A stretch of 33,498 nucleotides of DNA from Pseudomonadota bacterium (GTDB lineage Bacteria; CALINM01), in assembly GCA_026418415.1 (NCBI GenBank), contig JAOABK010000004.1, forward strand, positions 58,529 through 92,026, read 5' to 3'. The notes under the pieces were generated by a model. That model was not told where the DNA came from, did not search any database, and was given only the letters and a program-made list of their open reading frames with translations. Within the stretch, counting starts at the first letter, position 1. Each line of letters starts with the position of its first letter. The position numbers and the translations under genes are program-made. Below, piece after piece: positions 19,170 to 27,816 of this stretch.

Positions 19170-19793
19170 ATGAAAAAACTGTATAAAGGCATACACAAAT
19201 TTTCAGAAAGTTATTATAAAAAGAAAAAAAAGCTATTCGAAAAATTAGAGAAAGGTCAAAATCCGACCGTTCTTTTTATCACTTGCTCAGACTCAAGAAT
19301 AGACCCCAACCTTGTTACAAACTCAAAACCTGGAGAGTTGTTCATATTGAGAAACGTGGGAAATATAATACCCCCCTTTGATGCCGTAAGTGATAAAAAT
19401 AGTATAGCCGCAGCAGTTGAATTTGCCATAGAATCATTAAAAATTAGAGATATTATTGTTTGTGGACACTCTAACTGTGGTGCAATGAAAGCTATATATG
19501 CAAATGACGATTTTTTTGAAAAAATGCCCCATCTTAAAAACTGGCTCCAATTCGCATCACCTTTAAAAGATATTATAAATAATTTAGGCAAGGATGATAT
19601 TCAGAGAAATACTGAACAACAAAATATTATATTGCAGTTAAAAAACCTAATCACCTATCCATCAGTAGCTGAACTTTTTGAAAAAGAAGAGATTAGGCTT
19701 TACGGCTGGTATTATGAGATAGGGACCGGCAAAATATATGAACTTGATCGAGAAAGTGGAAAATTTAAATTAATTGAACCTCTTTTACCATAA
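19170..19793 (+). CDS. Beta-class carbonic anhydrase
   Basis: The 207-residue enzyme interconverts CO2 and bicarbonate. It shows all beta-class landmarks: the zinc ligands Cys39 (in CSDSR), His100 and Cys103 (GHSNCG), and the Asp41-Arg43 pair that gates the zinc. ILRNVGNIIPP (59-69) follows the family pattern. There is no signal peptide, so it is cytoplasmic. A strong SD, AGGAGG, lies at 19159-19164. It is 22 nt downstream of the glycosidase-like gene and probably in the same transcript as rarA. A role in supplying bicarbonate for carboxylation is likely but not shown by the context. Confidence 0.93.
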   Translation: MKKLYKGIHKFSESYYKKKKKLFEKLEKGQNPTVLFITCSDSRIDPNLVTNSKPGELFILRNVGNIIPPFDAVSDKNSIAAAVEFAIESLKIRDIIVCGHSNCGAMKAIYANDDFFEKMPHLKNWLQFASPLKDIINNLGKDDIQRNTEQQNIILQLKNLITYPSVAELFEKEEIRLYGWYYEIGTGKIYELDRESGKFKLIEPLLP

Positions 19794-19810
19794 CTTTTTT
19801 TAATGGAGAG

Positions 19811-19840
19811 TTTTCGTCTAATAAAAAAATAAGATATAAT
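19811..19840 (+). promoter_or_regulatory. Possible promoter with perfect -10 for the PhnD-like gene
   Basis: A perfect TATAAT (19835-19840) lies seven bases before the ATG at 19847. A weak -35, TTTTCG (3 of 6 bases), is 18 nt upstream. Transcription would start at or next to the A of the ATG, and no SD precedes the gene, so the mRNA may be leaderless. The region 19794-19846 has no convincing terminator for the carbonic anhydrase gene. Confidence 0.45.
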
Positions 19841-19846
19841 TATTAT

Positions 19847-20701
19847 ATGAAATTAAGAAAAAAATTAATTTTAATTTTATTTATAGTTTTTAATTTTCCC
19901 TTAGAACTAAAAGCTCAACAAAAAATATTATACCAAATATTTTTACATGGCGAGGACTCAATCGCTATATATAGTGAACTCACAAGATATATAAGCCAGA
20001 AAACTAAAAAAAACTATATTTCAGTATTTGAAGAAAACTCAAAAAGCGCTGCTCAAAAGATTTTTAACAAAGAGACATCTTTGGGATTTTTATGCTCTGG
20101 ACCCTATGTAATTTATAGAAAAGATTTTTATTTGGAACCCCTTGTAACAATCAAGCCAATACAAGACAGAAGTTACAGAAGTTATATATTTGTAAGAAAA
20201 GAAAAACCCTATAAAGATTTAAAAGATCTAAAAGGAAAATCCTTTTCCTATGCTTATTTAGAATCTTTTACTGGAAGATTAATACCAATTAGTATGATAA
20301 AAGACCTAAAAGAAGACCCTCAAAAATTTTTCTCAGAGATTACTTATTCAAAAAATCATCATCAAAGTATTATTAATGTTCTTGAAGGTAAAGCTGAAGG
20401 CGGAGCAGCTATGAGTTTTGTCTATGAACATATATCGGATATAAATCCTGAAATTAAAACTAAACTCAAAGTAATAGAAAAAAGTAAAATCTATTCTCCC
20501 CCCCTTTTTGTCACAAGCAAATACACTTCACAAAAAGTTAAAAGGAAACTCAAGGACATATTACTCAATATGCATAAAGATCCTAAGGGTAAAGAAGTAT
20601 TAAAGAAAATGGAAATTGAAAAATTTGTCGAAATAAAAGATATAAAAGCCTATGATGAAATAGAAAGTGTTATAAATTCAGTAAAAGAGTTTTTGCCTTA
20701 A
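19847..20701 (+). CDS. PhnD-like periplasmic substrate-binding protein (orphan)
   Basis: The 284-residue protein has a signal peptide (hydrophobic core about 7-19, ending LKAQ) and the two-lobed fold expected of phosphate/phosphite/phosphonate-type binding proteins: an early IYSELTRYISQKTKK segment, LGFLCSGPYVIYR, then PYKDLKDLKGKSFSYAYLES, a hinge pattern common to this family. No permease or ATPase gene is near, so it is an orphan; such proteins also serve as sensors for histidine kinases or bind oxyanions. I cannot name the ligand. There is no SD, and a -10 box lies just upstream. Its stop is 4 nt from the stop of the convergent UPF0284 gene, with no terminator between. Confidence 0.8.
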   Translation: MKLRKKLILILFIVFNFPLELKAQQKILYQIFLHGEDSIAIYSELTRYISQKTKKNYISVFEENSKSAAQKIFNKETSLGFLCSGPYVIYRKDFYLEPLVTIKPIQDRSYRSYIFVRKEKPYKDLKDLKGKSFSYAYLESFTGRLIPISMIKDLKEDPQKFFSEITYSKNHHQSIINVLEGKAEGGAAMSFVYEHISDINPEIKTKLKVIEKSKIYSPPLFVTSKYTSQKVKRKLKDILLNMHKDPKGKEVLKKMEIEKFVEIKDIKAYDEIESVINSVKEFLP

Positions 20702-20705
20702 CGCT

Positions 20706-21803
20706 CTATTTAGACATTTTTTCAAAAAGTCTTTCGATTTCATTGAGAATCTTTTTATGGGAAAAGCATTTTTTGATAAAGCCAACAGTTATAACACCAC
20801 CTGCACCAACACCCTCTTTAACAAGTCCTTTTTCATATCCCCTTAAACCTTCCATTTTACTTTCAGAAAAATTTAAATCACAGGCAAATACATACTTTAG
20901 TTTTCCCATCTCCCTTGCAAGTCCAACAAAATCAGCCTTATTATCACAAGCAACCCATCTTGTTGTTGCAACAGCAATATTATCCCAATTTGCTTTTACT
21001 CCAATATATTTCTCTAAAACTTCTATAAAAGCGGTTACTGCAAGCATCTGGGTCCCTCCAGCAAGAATAACTGGAACCTTTTTGCTAAGATAAATTGTCA
21101 ATATGGCATTAACAAGTTGCATGCTATCACCGATGCTTTCTACAATTTTTACAGGATTCTTTAAAATCATTTCTTTAGAAAGCTTTGAATTTTTATGGGC
21201 CCTAATTACAACATCTTCTTTTAAATTATGGGCATTATCACTCATGCTACTACTTACTTTACCGAAAGCATTTATACCCAAAAAGGAAAGTAAGGAAAGA
21301 GCTGTAGTTGTTCCACCTGGGACACTCTCACCCAAAATAACAAATCTGTCAAATTTTAAAAATTCCTTTGCTAAAACTTCTGACTTTTTAATAAGTTCAA
21401 CACCACCATCTTTGAAGGCCTGTCCAGTGGTTATGCATTTAAGCCCCCTTTCCCTTAAAACAATAGATGGGACATAAGGCTTAATTTCACAACCAGCATC
21501 AATTATGAAAATAGGTAAACCCATAAGATCTATACCTGCTTTTGTTATTATTACAGGCGAAGGCGGACCTAAGGGATTTTTTGGAATTTCTCTTATTGTA
21601 AAGGGTTTCCCATAATATAGATATTCTACATCTGCTTGTGCAGTGTATTTCCTTAACTCAGGTGTAGCACCAGCAGCAGATATGCCTGGTATCTGTGCAG
21701 TTTCAGTGGTTGCTATAGTACAAATAAAAATGCCATCTTTTTCAATTATTTTTTTAAAAAAGTCTTTACAATCCTTCTCTTTTAAAATCAATAGGTTTTT
21801 CAT
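20706..21803 (-). CDS. UPF0284/archaeal CobT-type nicotinate-nucleotide phosphoribosyltransferase-like protein
   Basis: The 365-residue protein belongs to the UPF0284 (TIGR00303) family related to CobT and typified by archaeal and cyanobacterial members. Recognisable parts are ATTETAQIPGISAAGATPEL near the N-terminus, NPLGPPSPVIITKAG, the glycine-rich GESVPGGTTTA and KVSSSMSDNAHN. An archaeal member has been described as activating lower-ligand bases for cobamide synthesis (from memory). The gene is the last in the cob run and overlaps the cobC-like gene by ATGA, so a cobamide role is strongly implied. A canonical cobT is three genes upstream, so the two may use different bases or one may have another task. 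Substrate unknown. Confidence 0.83.
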   Translation of the reverse strand: MKNLLILKEKDCKDFFKKIIEKDGIFICTIATTETAQIPGISAAGATPELRKYTAQADVEYLYYGKPFTIREIPKNPLGPPSPVIITKAGIDLMGLPIFIIDAGCEIKPYVPSIVLRERGLKCITTGQAFKDGGVELIKKSEVLAKEFLKFDRFVILGESVPGGTTTALSLLSFLGINAFGKVSSSMSDNAHNLKEDVVIRAHKNSKLSKEMILKNPVKIVESIGDSMQLVNAILTIYLSKKVPVILAGGTQMLAVTAFIEVLEKYIGVKANWDNIAVATTRWVACDNKADFVGLAREMGKLKYVFACDLNFSESKMEGLRGYEKGLVKEGVGAGGVITVGFIKKCFSHKKILNEIERLFEKMSK

Positions 21804-22423
21804 TTTATAATCTCACTGTTATTTCTTGTATTTAAAACCTTTAAAGTTACATTACCGTCCTCAAAAAATCTTAAAATTGTAAGGGATCCATAATCAATTT
21901 CAAATTTGAAAAAACTTTTTAAAGATATACCAAGATATGTCAATATAAGAACTTTTATTACTCCTCCATGTCCTATATACAAAATTTTGTTCCATTTTTT
22001 ATCTTTTAAAAAACCATCTATTAGTTTTTTTGCTCTTTTTTTTAATTGTAAAAGATTCTCTCCCTCGGGGAAGGGAATTCTTACTGGATCTTGAGCCCTT
22101 TTAAGAAACGCTTCTTTTTGACTCACTAATAAATCTGATACCCTTTTCAATTCCCATTTACCAGCATTAATCTCTCTAAGTTCTTCAAAAGCCATATGGG
22201 GACATTTTAGGATTTCTCTGTATTTTGATGCGGGCAAAAAAGTTCTACTTAAATCAGATGAGAGAATTAAATCAATGCCAACTTCTTGTAGCATATCCTT
22301 CCAAGCTATAGTCTCTTCAAAACCAATTTCTGAAAGGGGTGTATCATTTTGCCCATTCAAAACTCCTTCATGGCTATTTATTAATCTTCCATGTCTTATC
22401 ATAAAGAGTAATTTCTCATTCAT
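21800..22423 (-). CDS. cobC: CobC-like alpha-ribazole phosphatase (histidine phosphatase family)
   Basis: The 207-residue protein is a histidine-phosphatase with the RHG box FMIRHGRLINSHEG (catalytic His11), the SSDLSRT segment and the second active-site histidine in YIGHGGVIKV. In the cobamide pathway CobC removes the 5' phosphate from alpha-ribazole phosphate or AdoCbl phosphate; its place directly after cobS supports this over a general phosphoglycerate-mutase-like role. I chose the ATG at 22421-22423, which overlaps the cobS stop as ATGA and has SD GGAGAG at the right distance. A longer TTG start (22441) would absorb that SD and is rejected. Confidence 0.85.
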   Translation of the reverse strand: MNEKLLFMIRHGRLINSHEGVLNGQNDTPLSEIGFEETIAWKDMLQEVGIDLILSSDLSRTFLPASKYREILKCPHMAFEELREINAGKWELKRVSDLLVSQKEAFLKRAQDPVRIPFPEGENLLQLKKRAKKLIDGFLKDKKWNKILYIGHGGVIKVLILTYLGISLKSFFKFEIDYGSLTILRFFEDGNVTLKVLNTRNNSEIIK

Positions 22424-23142
22424 GGCAAAAAGGCTCTCCAACCAATAACATATATTAATTCAGTTAAAATACATCCCGCACCCATTATGTCCCCAGAAAC
22501 CCCTCCTAAGTACTGATTTGAAAATACTCTAAACAAATAGGACCATAAAATAGAAACAAAGAGAAAAAAAACAAATAGCTTTCCAAGAAACAAAACAAGA
22601 ATAAAGGATGTAATAATAGCAATAAAAAGCTCATATTTTGTTAAATTTTTTATAAAATAGCTCCCCAACCCTTCTTCAAACAGGGGTTGTGAGAGAAAAC
22701 CTATTATTACAATCGCCAATCTACCATATATACCAAGAGCAACAAAAAAGGTTAGATCTAATTTAATATTTAGAAGGGCAAAAAAGATGGTTGAAAAATA
22801 AAAGATTAAACCAAACACCCCCATTACACCTACTCGACTATCTTTTAGAATTTCTTTAAATCTTTCTTTATTTTTTTTGGCGCCAAAGTAGGCATCAAAT
22901 AGATCAGCAAAACCATCTAAATGTAGACCACCATTTATTATGTGATATACAAAAACAGAGATAACAGTCGCTAAAGAGGTTGGCAAAAAAAGCGCTAATT
23001 GGTGATATATAAGATATGTAACTACACCAATTAAGGCTCCAACGATTGGAAAAAACCTAAAGGCTCTATATAATTTATCATCCCCATCTTGATAAACAGG
23101 TAGAATAGTTAAAAAAGAAAGGGCATTTAGAAAATCTTTCAT
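22420..23142 (-). CDS. cobS: CobS, adenosylcobinamide-GDP ribazoletransferase (cobalamin-5'-phosphate synthase)
   Basis: This 240-residue integral membrane protein joins adenosylcobinamide-GDP to alpha-ribazole (phosphate), the step that attaches the lower ligand. It begins MKDFLNALSFLTILPV as CobS proteins do, and carries the conserved acidic motif GGLHLDGFADLFDAYFGA followed by LKDSRVGVMGVFGL. Several hydrophobic segments follow, consistent with multiple transmembrane helices, with SGDIMGAGCILTELIY near the C-terminus. It overlaps cobT upstream and cobC downstream by ATGA junctions. Confidence 0.95.
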   Translation of the reverse strand: MKDFLNALSFLTILPVYQDGDDKLYRAFRFFPIVGALIGVVTYLIYHQLALFLPTSLATVISVFVYHIINGGLHLDGFADLFDAYFGAKKNKERFKEILKDSRVGVMGVFGLIFYFSTIFFALLNIKLDLTFFVALGIYGRLAIVIIGFLSQPLFEEGLGSYFIKNLTKYELFIAIITSFILVLFLGKLFVFFLFVSILWSYLFRVFSNQYLGGVSGDIMGAGCILTELIYVIGWRAFLP

Positions 23143-24203
23143 TTTAATTCTCTTGAGACACTTGCTTCTTCAAAAGTTGCCATTTCATTAAACATTCTCA
23201 AAGAGGCTTCTATAATATTCGATGCTAAAACAGCACCTGTACCTTCTCCCAATCTCATATTAAGGTCTAAAAGAGGCTTTTCATTGAAATATTCAAGAAT
23301 CTTTTTGTGGCCAGGTTCTACAGATTGATGGGAGAAAAAAACAAAGTCTTTGATATAGGGACATAAAAGATAGGCCAATACAAAACCAGCAGAACAGATA
23401 AATCCATCTATAATAACAGGAACTCTGTTTACTGCACCGCTCAATATAAAGCCACAAATGGCACCTATCTCCAGTCCTCCAACCTTTTCAAGTATATCTA
23501 AAGCATTTTTCATGTCTGGATTATTTATTTCTATAGCCCTTTCTACAATTTTAATTTTATTTTCATAAGTTTTATCATCTATACCAGTACCCCTACCAAC
23601 TACATTTATTGTATCTTCACCAGTAAAAACCTTTATTATTGCACTACTTGCTGTTGTGTTACCAATTCCCATATCACCTGGAATTAAAAGATTATATCCC
23701 CTTTTTATAGCGTCCTCTCCACACTCAATTCCCACAAAAACTGAATTAATAGCATCATCAAAACTCATTGCTGGACCTTCAGTAAAGTCTCTTGTCCCCT
23801 TTCTTATTTTCCTATGAATAATTTTTTCATCTTTTGGAAAATCATAATCCACACCCACGTCTACAACAAATACATCAGCCCCTACCAACCTTGAAAAGAC
23901 ACAAATACCTGCACCTCCTCTAAGGAAATTATAAACCATCTGATAGGTTACATCTTTCGGATAAGCACTTACACCCCTTTGTGTAACACCGTGGTCGCCA
24001 GAAAAAACATATACAGCTTTATTCAATCTCTCTGGCATATTTCCGTTATATATTGAATAAAGTTTTGCAGAAATCTCTTCAAGCCTTCCCAAGCTACCAA
24101 CAGGCTTTGTTAAATTATCAATTCTTTCAAAGGCTTTTTTTTCCAGTCCTTTATCTGTAGGGGCTATCCTTTTAATATATTCGATTAGTTTTATCATTCT
24201 CAT
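23139..24203 (-). CDS. cobT: CobT, nicotinate-nucleotide-dimethylbenzimidazole phosphoribosyltransferase
   Basis: The 354-residue enzyme makes alpha-ribazole phosphate from NaMN and a benzimidazole. It shows the N-terminal LTKPVGSLGRLEEIS, the FSGDHGVTQRGVSAYP segment, IPGDMGIGNTTASSAI, and MRLGEGTGAVLA with the catalytic base Glu320 (Glu317 in Salmonella CobT). It lies between cobU and cobS with ATGA overlaps on both sides. The ATG at 24201-24203 is used; a second Met at residue 3 is an alternative. It differs clearly from the UPF0284 protein at the end of the same operon. Confidence 0.96.
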   Translation of the reverse strand: MRMIKLIEYIKRIAPTDKGLEKKAFERIDNLTKPVGSLGRLEEISAKLYSIYNGNMPERLNKAVYVFSGDHGVTQRGVSAYPKDVTYQMVYNFLRGGAGICVFSRLVGADVFVVDVGVDYDFPKDEKIIHRKIRKGTRDFTEGPAMSFDDAINSVFVGIECGEDAIKRGYNLLIPGDMGIGNTTASSAIIKVFTGEDTINVVGRGTGIDDKTYENKIKIVERAIEINNPDMKNALDILEKVGGLEIGAICGFILSGAVNRVPVIIDGFICSAGFVLAYLLCPYIKDFVFFSHQSVEPGHKKILEYFNEKPLLDLNMRLGEGTGAVLASNIIEASLRMFNEMATFEEASVSRELK

Positions 24204-24706
24204 TTCAAGCGCACCTCTAATCCTGATACTACTAAATACGTTTCATGACAAACTTCTTGTATTCTCTGGTTAGCCATACCAGAAAAATCAATAAACTGCC
24301 TTGCTAAGGGATTAACAGGGATCACTCCCCAGCCAACTTCATTTGTTACAAGAATAATATTTTTGTCAAAGTTTTTTAAAGCATCAACAAATTGTGTTAA
24401 TTCTTTTTCTCTCTCCTCATCCCTTTCATAATAGAAAAGCAGATTGTTATACCAGAAGGTTAGACAATCTATCATGATTAAATCATATTCTTTTTTCAAA
24501 GTATCCTTTAATTTTAATGGCTCTTCTAATGTATCAAATAAGTCCTTTCTTCTTTCTCTGTGTTTTTTTACCCTTTCTTCCATTTCTTTGTCAATTATTT
24601 GGGCAGTCGCTACATACAATCTTTTGCCTTTATACTTCAATGCCCTTTCTTCAGCACACCTGCTTTTACCAGATTTCATTCCACCAGTGTATAAAATTAT
24701 CGACAT
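24200..24706 (-). CDS. cobU: CobU, adenosylcobinamide kinase/GTP:adenosylcobinamide-phosphate guanylyltransferase
   Basis: The 168-residue bifunctional enzyme phosphorylates adenosylcobinamide and then activates it with GMP. The P-loop TGGMKSGKS is at 7-15. His49, in RVKKHRERR, corresponds to the guanylylated histidine of Salmonella CobU. LIMIDCLTFWYNNLL gives the Walker B region, and VTNEVGWGVIPVNPLAR is the family's nucleotide-binding segment. The ATG overlaps the cobO stop by one base (TAATG), and the stop overlaps cobT by ATGA. Length and motifs are normal. Confidence 0.96.
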   Translation of the reverse strand: MSIILYTGGMKSGKSRCAEERALKYKGKRLYVATAQIIDKEMEERVKKHRERRKDLFDTLEEPLKLKDTLKKEYDLIMIDCLTFWYNNLLFYYERDEEREKELTQFVDALKNFDKNIILVTNEVGWGVIPVNPLARQFIDFSGMANQRIQEVCHETYLVVSGLEVRLK

Positions 24707-25239
24707 TAGAACTCAATACCCTTCCTTGCCTTAATACCACGATTATAGGGATGTTTGATCATCCTCATTTCTGTAACATAATCTGCTATATTAATTAATT
24801 CCTCTACCGCATCTCTCCCAGTTATAACAACTTCTAATTCCTCGGGCTTATTTTTTAAGAAATCAAGAACCTTATTATTATCAATATATCCATATTTCAT
24901 ACAAATATTTAACTCATCAAATACAGCTAACTCTATATTTTTCTCTTTTATTATTTCAAGAGCCTTTTCAAAAGATTCATCTACAGACTTTTTCAAGCCT
25001 TCCATTGTCACATTTTTATCAAAGAGGGGAGATGCATTTTCAAATCTTATGTAAATTAATTCTGGAAAAAGCCTTGCAAAGGCTTCCATTTCGCCATATT
25101 TTGTTTTACTATCCTTTAAAAAGGAGAAAATAGCCACTTTCTTTTTATGTCCCAAGGCCCTTATTACAAGACCAAAAGCTGCAGTAGATTTACCTTTGCC
25201 CTCACCTGTATAAACATGAATCAATCCTTTTGCACTCAT
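24706..25239 (-). CDS. cobO: Corrinoid adenosyltransferase, CobA/CobO/BtuR type
   Basis: The 177-residue enzyme adds the 5'-deoxyadenosyl group of ATP to cob(I)alamin or another corrinoid. The P-loop is unusual in the way typical for this family (TGEGKGKST, residues 11-19), followed by AAFGLVIRALGHKKKVAIF. The middle carries AVFDELNICMKYGYI and the C-terminal part VVITGRDAVEELINIADYVTEM, both family hallmarks. It starts with an ATGA overlap at the M16 peptidase stop and is followed by cobU. The product AdoCbl is the cofactor of NrdJ, encoded about 4 kb upstream in this window. Confidence 0.95.
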   Translation of the reverse strand: MSAKGLIHVYTGEGKGKSTAAFGLVIRALGHKKKVAIFSFLKDSKTKYGEMEAFARLFPELIYIRFENASPLFDKNVTMEGLKKSVDESFEKALEIIKEKNIELAVFDELNICMKYGYIDNNKVLDFLKNKPEELEVVITGRDAVEELINIADYVTEMRMIKHPYNRGIKARKGIEF

Positions 25240-27815
25240 TTTGTATCCCCTTTATTTTTTCCATAAATAATTACTTTGACTAATTTATCTACCAATATAT
25301 ATTTTTTTGCAATTTCTATTAGTTCACTTTTGTCAACCTTCTTAAGAATATCTTCATAAGTTTTATGATACATAACATCGTTATGGATTAAAGCATTTTG
25401 TGATAGCAAGGAAGCATAATCAAGGTTGCCCTGGCTCGCTTCTATTAAATCTGTTAAAAGTTTTCTCTTGGCCTTTTCTAATTCTTCATCAGTAAAGCCT
25501 TCTTCGATTATACTTTTCAACTCCTTTATCATTGCACTAATTGCCCTTTCTGTATTTTGAGGAGAAGTCCCCATATAAAGTGTAAAAAGAGATTTCTCAG
25601 GAAAATCATATAAAAAAGCCCCAAGGGCATAAGCAAGTCCCTGTTTATCCCTTAAATTTACAAATAATCTTCCACTCTGGTTTGATAAAATTGTAGCTAA
25701 TAATTGAAAATAAACGTTCTCTTTCGAAACCATGCCTGGCACTGGAATGCCAATCATGATATGAGATTGGTTAAAATCATAATCTTCTAAGACATAATAT
25801 TTTTCAGGTCTTGGCTTAAAAATTAAACAATATTGTCTATCTATTACTTCAATATCACTAAAATTCTTTTCTATATAAGATATTGCATCATTTGGGATGT
25901 CACCTGTTAAAACCATAACAAGGCTCTGAGGTGAAAATATTTTTTTGAAATGTCTAATTATCTCTTCCCTCTTAAATTTAGTAACTGTATCCTCAACTCC
26001 TTCTGTTGGAAGTCCTGGTGGCATATCACCAAAAATACTTTTAAAATAAAGATCCCTTAGTAGCCTATTTGGATTTTCACTTTTCCTCTTAATGTCAGCA
26101 ATTATAAGTTTCCTTGTCTTTTCTATCTCATCAGCTGGAGGGTCAAAATTCTTTATGATTTCAGAAACTAAATATAGGGCATCATAGAAATCCTTAGTAA
26201 GGAATTTACCTTTAATACCAGAAATGTTTTTAGTAGAGATACCAGTCAATGAGCCACCCATATTTTCAATTTTTTCAATTATTTCTGTGTATTTATAGTT
26301 TTTTGTACCCCTGAGCAGGTTGGCAATTGTGAAATTTGAAAGTCCTGAAGTATCTTTAGTTTCTAATCTTGTTCCAGCTAAATTTATTATAGATATGCCA
26401 AAGGTAGGAACGTTGCTTCTTCTATTAATAAAAACTTGAAGACCATTTTTAAGCTTAAAGCTTTCTATTTCATTCTTTGAATGTTTTTGGCTCTTAATTA
26501 TTTCAGAAATTTTATTAACTCTATCTTTCTCACTATCTGGAATTATAAATGAAGAAATTAATTTTTCGGGAACAAAAAATAGGCTTCTTACATTGTTTAA
26601 ATCATCTAATGTTACCTTATTTATTAGCTCCATATACTTCTTCGAATATTCGGGATCGCCAAAATAATAAAAAGAGCTTCCTATGTCAGACGCTCTTTCA
26701 CTTAATTTTTCTTTTGAGAAGTAATAATTGCTCTCATAGTTTCTTAATACCTTTTTAAGTTTTGATGTGTCTAAATTAAGAACATCTGTAAATAGAACTT
26801 TCATTATTTCTTTTACTGCCTCATCTAAATTCTCACAAGCCATATTAGCCTGTACAACGAAGAAACCAAAATCTTTAGTGTTCATTTGATATGAATATAT
26901 AGAGTTGACCAATTGCTTTTCTTCCTTAAGTCTTATATTTAATATAGAATTCTGAGACTCACCCATCAAATAGGATAAAACATCATTAGGGGCTACATAG
27001 GGGCTATAAATATCGGTTACTGGTAAACCAATCATGGCATAACAGGAATTTATAGGCATAACCTTATAAGAAAACTTTGGAGAGATATAAGTTTCTTCGA
27101 TTTTTTCTATTTTTTGTTCTAAATTGCCAATATTAACCTTTGAACCAAAGAGTTTTTTTATCTTCTCCTCTATTTTCTCTTCTTGAAAATCTCCAACAAC
27201 TATAAGAAAACTGCTTTTAGGAGTATAATTTTTCTCATAAAAGTTTTTTACTTTTCCAATCGTTGCATTTTTTATTGTTTCCTCATATCCTATAACTGGT
27301 CTTCTGGCTGGATGTCTCTCAAAAGCAGTTTCAAAAAATTTCTGATATAACATCCTTTGAGGATTATCATATCCCCTTTTCATCTCTTCTAAGATTACCT
27401 TCTTTTCTTCTTCAAAGCTTTTTTCATCAAAGCTTGTATTGGCAAAGATATCGTATAAAACACTTAAACCAACATCATAATATTCTTTAGGTATTGTTAG
27501 ATAATAAACAGTTCTATCAAGAGAAGTATAAGCATTTATATCTCCACCTAAATCTTCAATTCTCTTTGCAATATCTTTGCTTCTAAAGGTTAAGTGTTCA
27601 AGGAAATGAGCATATCCCGCTTCATCATCAGTCTCATCACTGCTTCCATGTTTTACCCATAATTGCATAACTATTAATGGGACTGAAGACTCTTTTTTTA
27701 ATATATATTGAAATCCATTTTCAAGTTGATTAATTTTACAATGGGCATTTTTTGGTTTAATATAAATTACAGATAGAAATAACAAAAATAAAACGATTGT
27801 TTTTTTTACAAACAT
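25236..27815 (-). CDS. M16-family zinc metallopeptidase, two tandem M16 units
   Basis: The 859-residue protein begins with a hydrophobic leader (about 5-20), so it is probably exported to the periplasm. The N-terminal M16 unit has the inverted zinc motif HFLEH (His70, Glu73, His74) and a downstream EEEKKVILEE stretch (about 136-144) carrying the expected third zinc ligand. The typical NAYTSLDRTVYYLTIP strand lies between. The second half repeats the M16 fold (LKNGLQVFINRRS onward) without a zinc motif, as usual for the partner half. Its TSPQNTERAISAMIKELKSI region is normal. It starts one base after the ispB-type gene and overlaps cobO. Substrate unknown; a link to cobamides is not evident. 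Confidence 0.9.
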   Translation of the reverse strand: MFVKKTIVLFLLFLSVIYIKPKNAHCKINQLENGFQYILKKESSVPLIVMQLWVKHGSSDETDDEAGYAHFLEHLTFRSKDIAKRIEDLGGDINAYTSLDRTVYYLTIPKEYYDVGLSVLYDIFANTSFDEKSFEEEKKVILEEMKRGYDNPQRMLYQKFFETAFERHPARRPVIGYEETIKNATIGKVKNFYEKNYTPKSSFLIVVGDFQEEKIEEKIKKLFGSKVNIGNLEQKIEKIEETYISPKFSYKVMPINSCYAMIGLPVTDIYSPYVAPNDVLSYLMGESQNSILNIRLKEEKQLVNSIYSYQMNTKDFGFFVVQANMACENLDEAVKEIMKVLFTDVLNLDTSKLKKVLRNYESNYYFSKEKLSERASDIGSSFYYFGDPEYSKKYMELINKVTLDDLNNVRSLFFVPEKLISSFIIPDSEKDRVNKISEIIKSQKHSKNEIESFKLKNGLQVFINRRSNVPTFGISIINLAGTRLETKDTSGLSNFTIANLLRGTKNYKYTEIIEKIENMGGSLTGISTKNISGIKGKFLTKDFYDALYLVSEIIKNFDPPADEIEKTRKLIIADIKRKSENPNRLLRDLYFKSIFGDMPPGLPTEGVEDTVTKFKREEIIRHFKKIFSPQSLVMVLTGDIPNDAISYIEKNFSDIEVIDRQYCLIFKPRPEKYYVLEDYDFNQSHIMIGIPVPGMVSKENVYFQLLATILSNQSGRLFVNLRDKQGLAYALGAFLYDFPEKSLFTLYMGTSPQNTERAISAMIKELKSIIEEGFTDEELEKAKRKLLTDLIEASQGNLDYASLLSQNALIHNDVMYHKTYEDILKKVDKSELIEIAKKYILVDKLVKVIIYGKNKGDTK

Positions 27816-27816
27816 G

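Noticed and set aside
20711-20731. Hairpin at the end of the cob operon as a terminator
   Set aside because: The stem has a mismatch, is mostly A-T and has no following U-tract on either strand.
22424-22441. TTG start six codons upstream for the cobC-like gene
   Set aside because: It contains the SD of the ATG start at 22423, which also forms an ATGA overlap with cobS.
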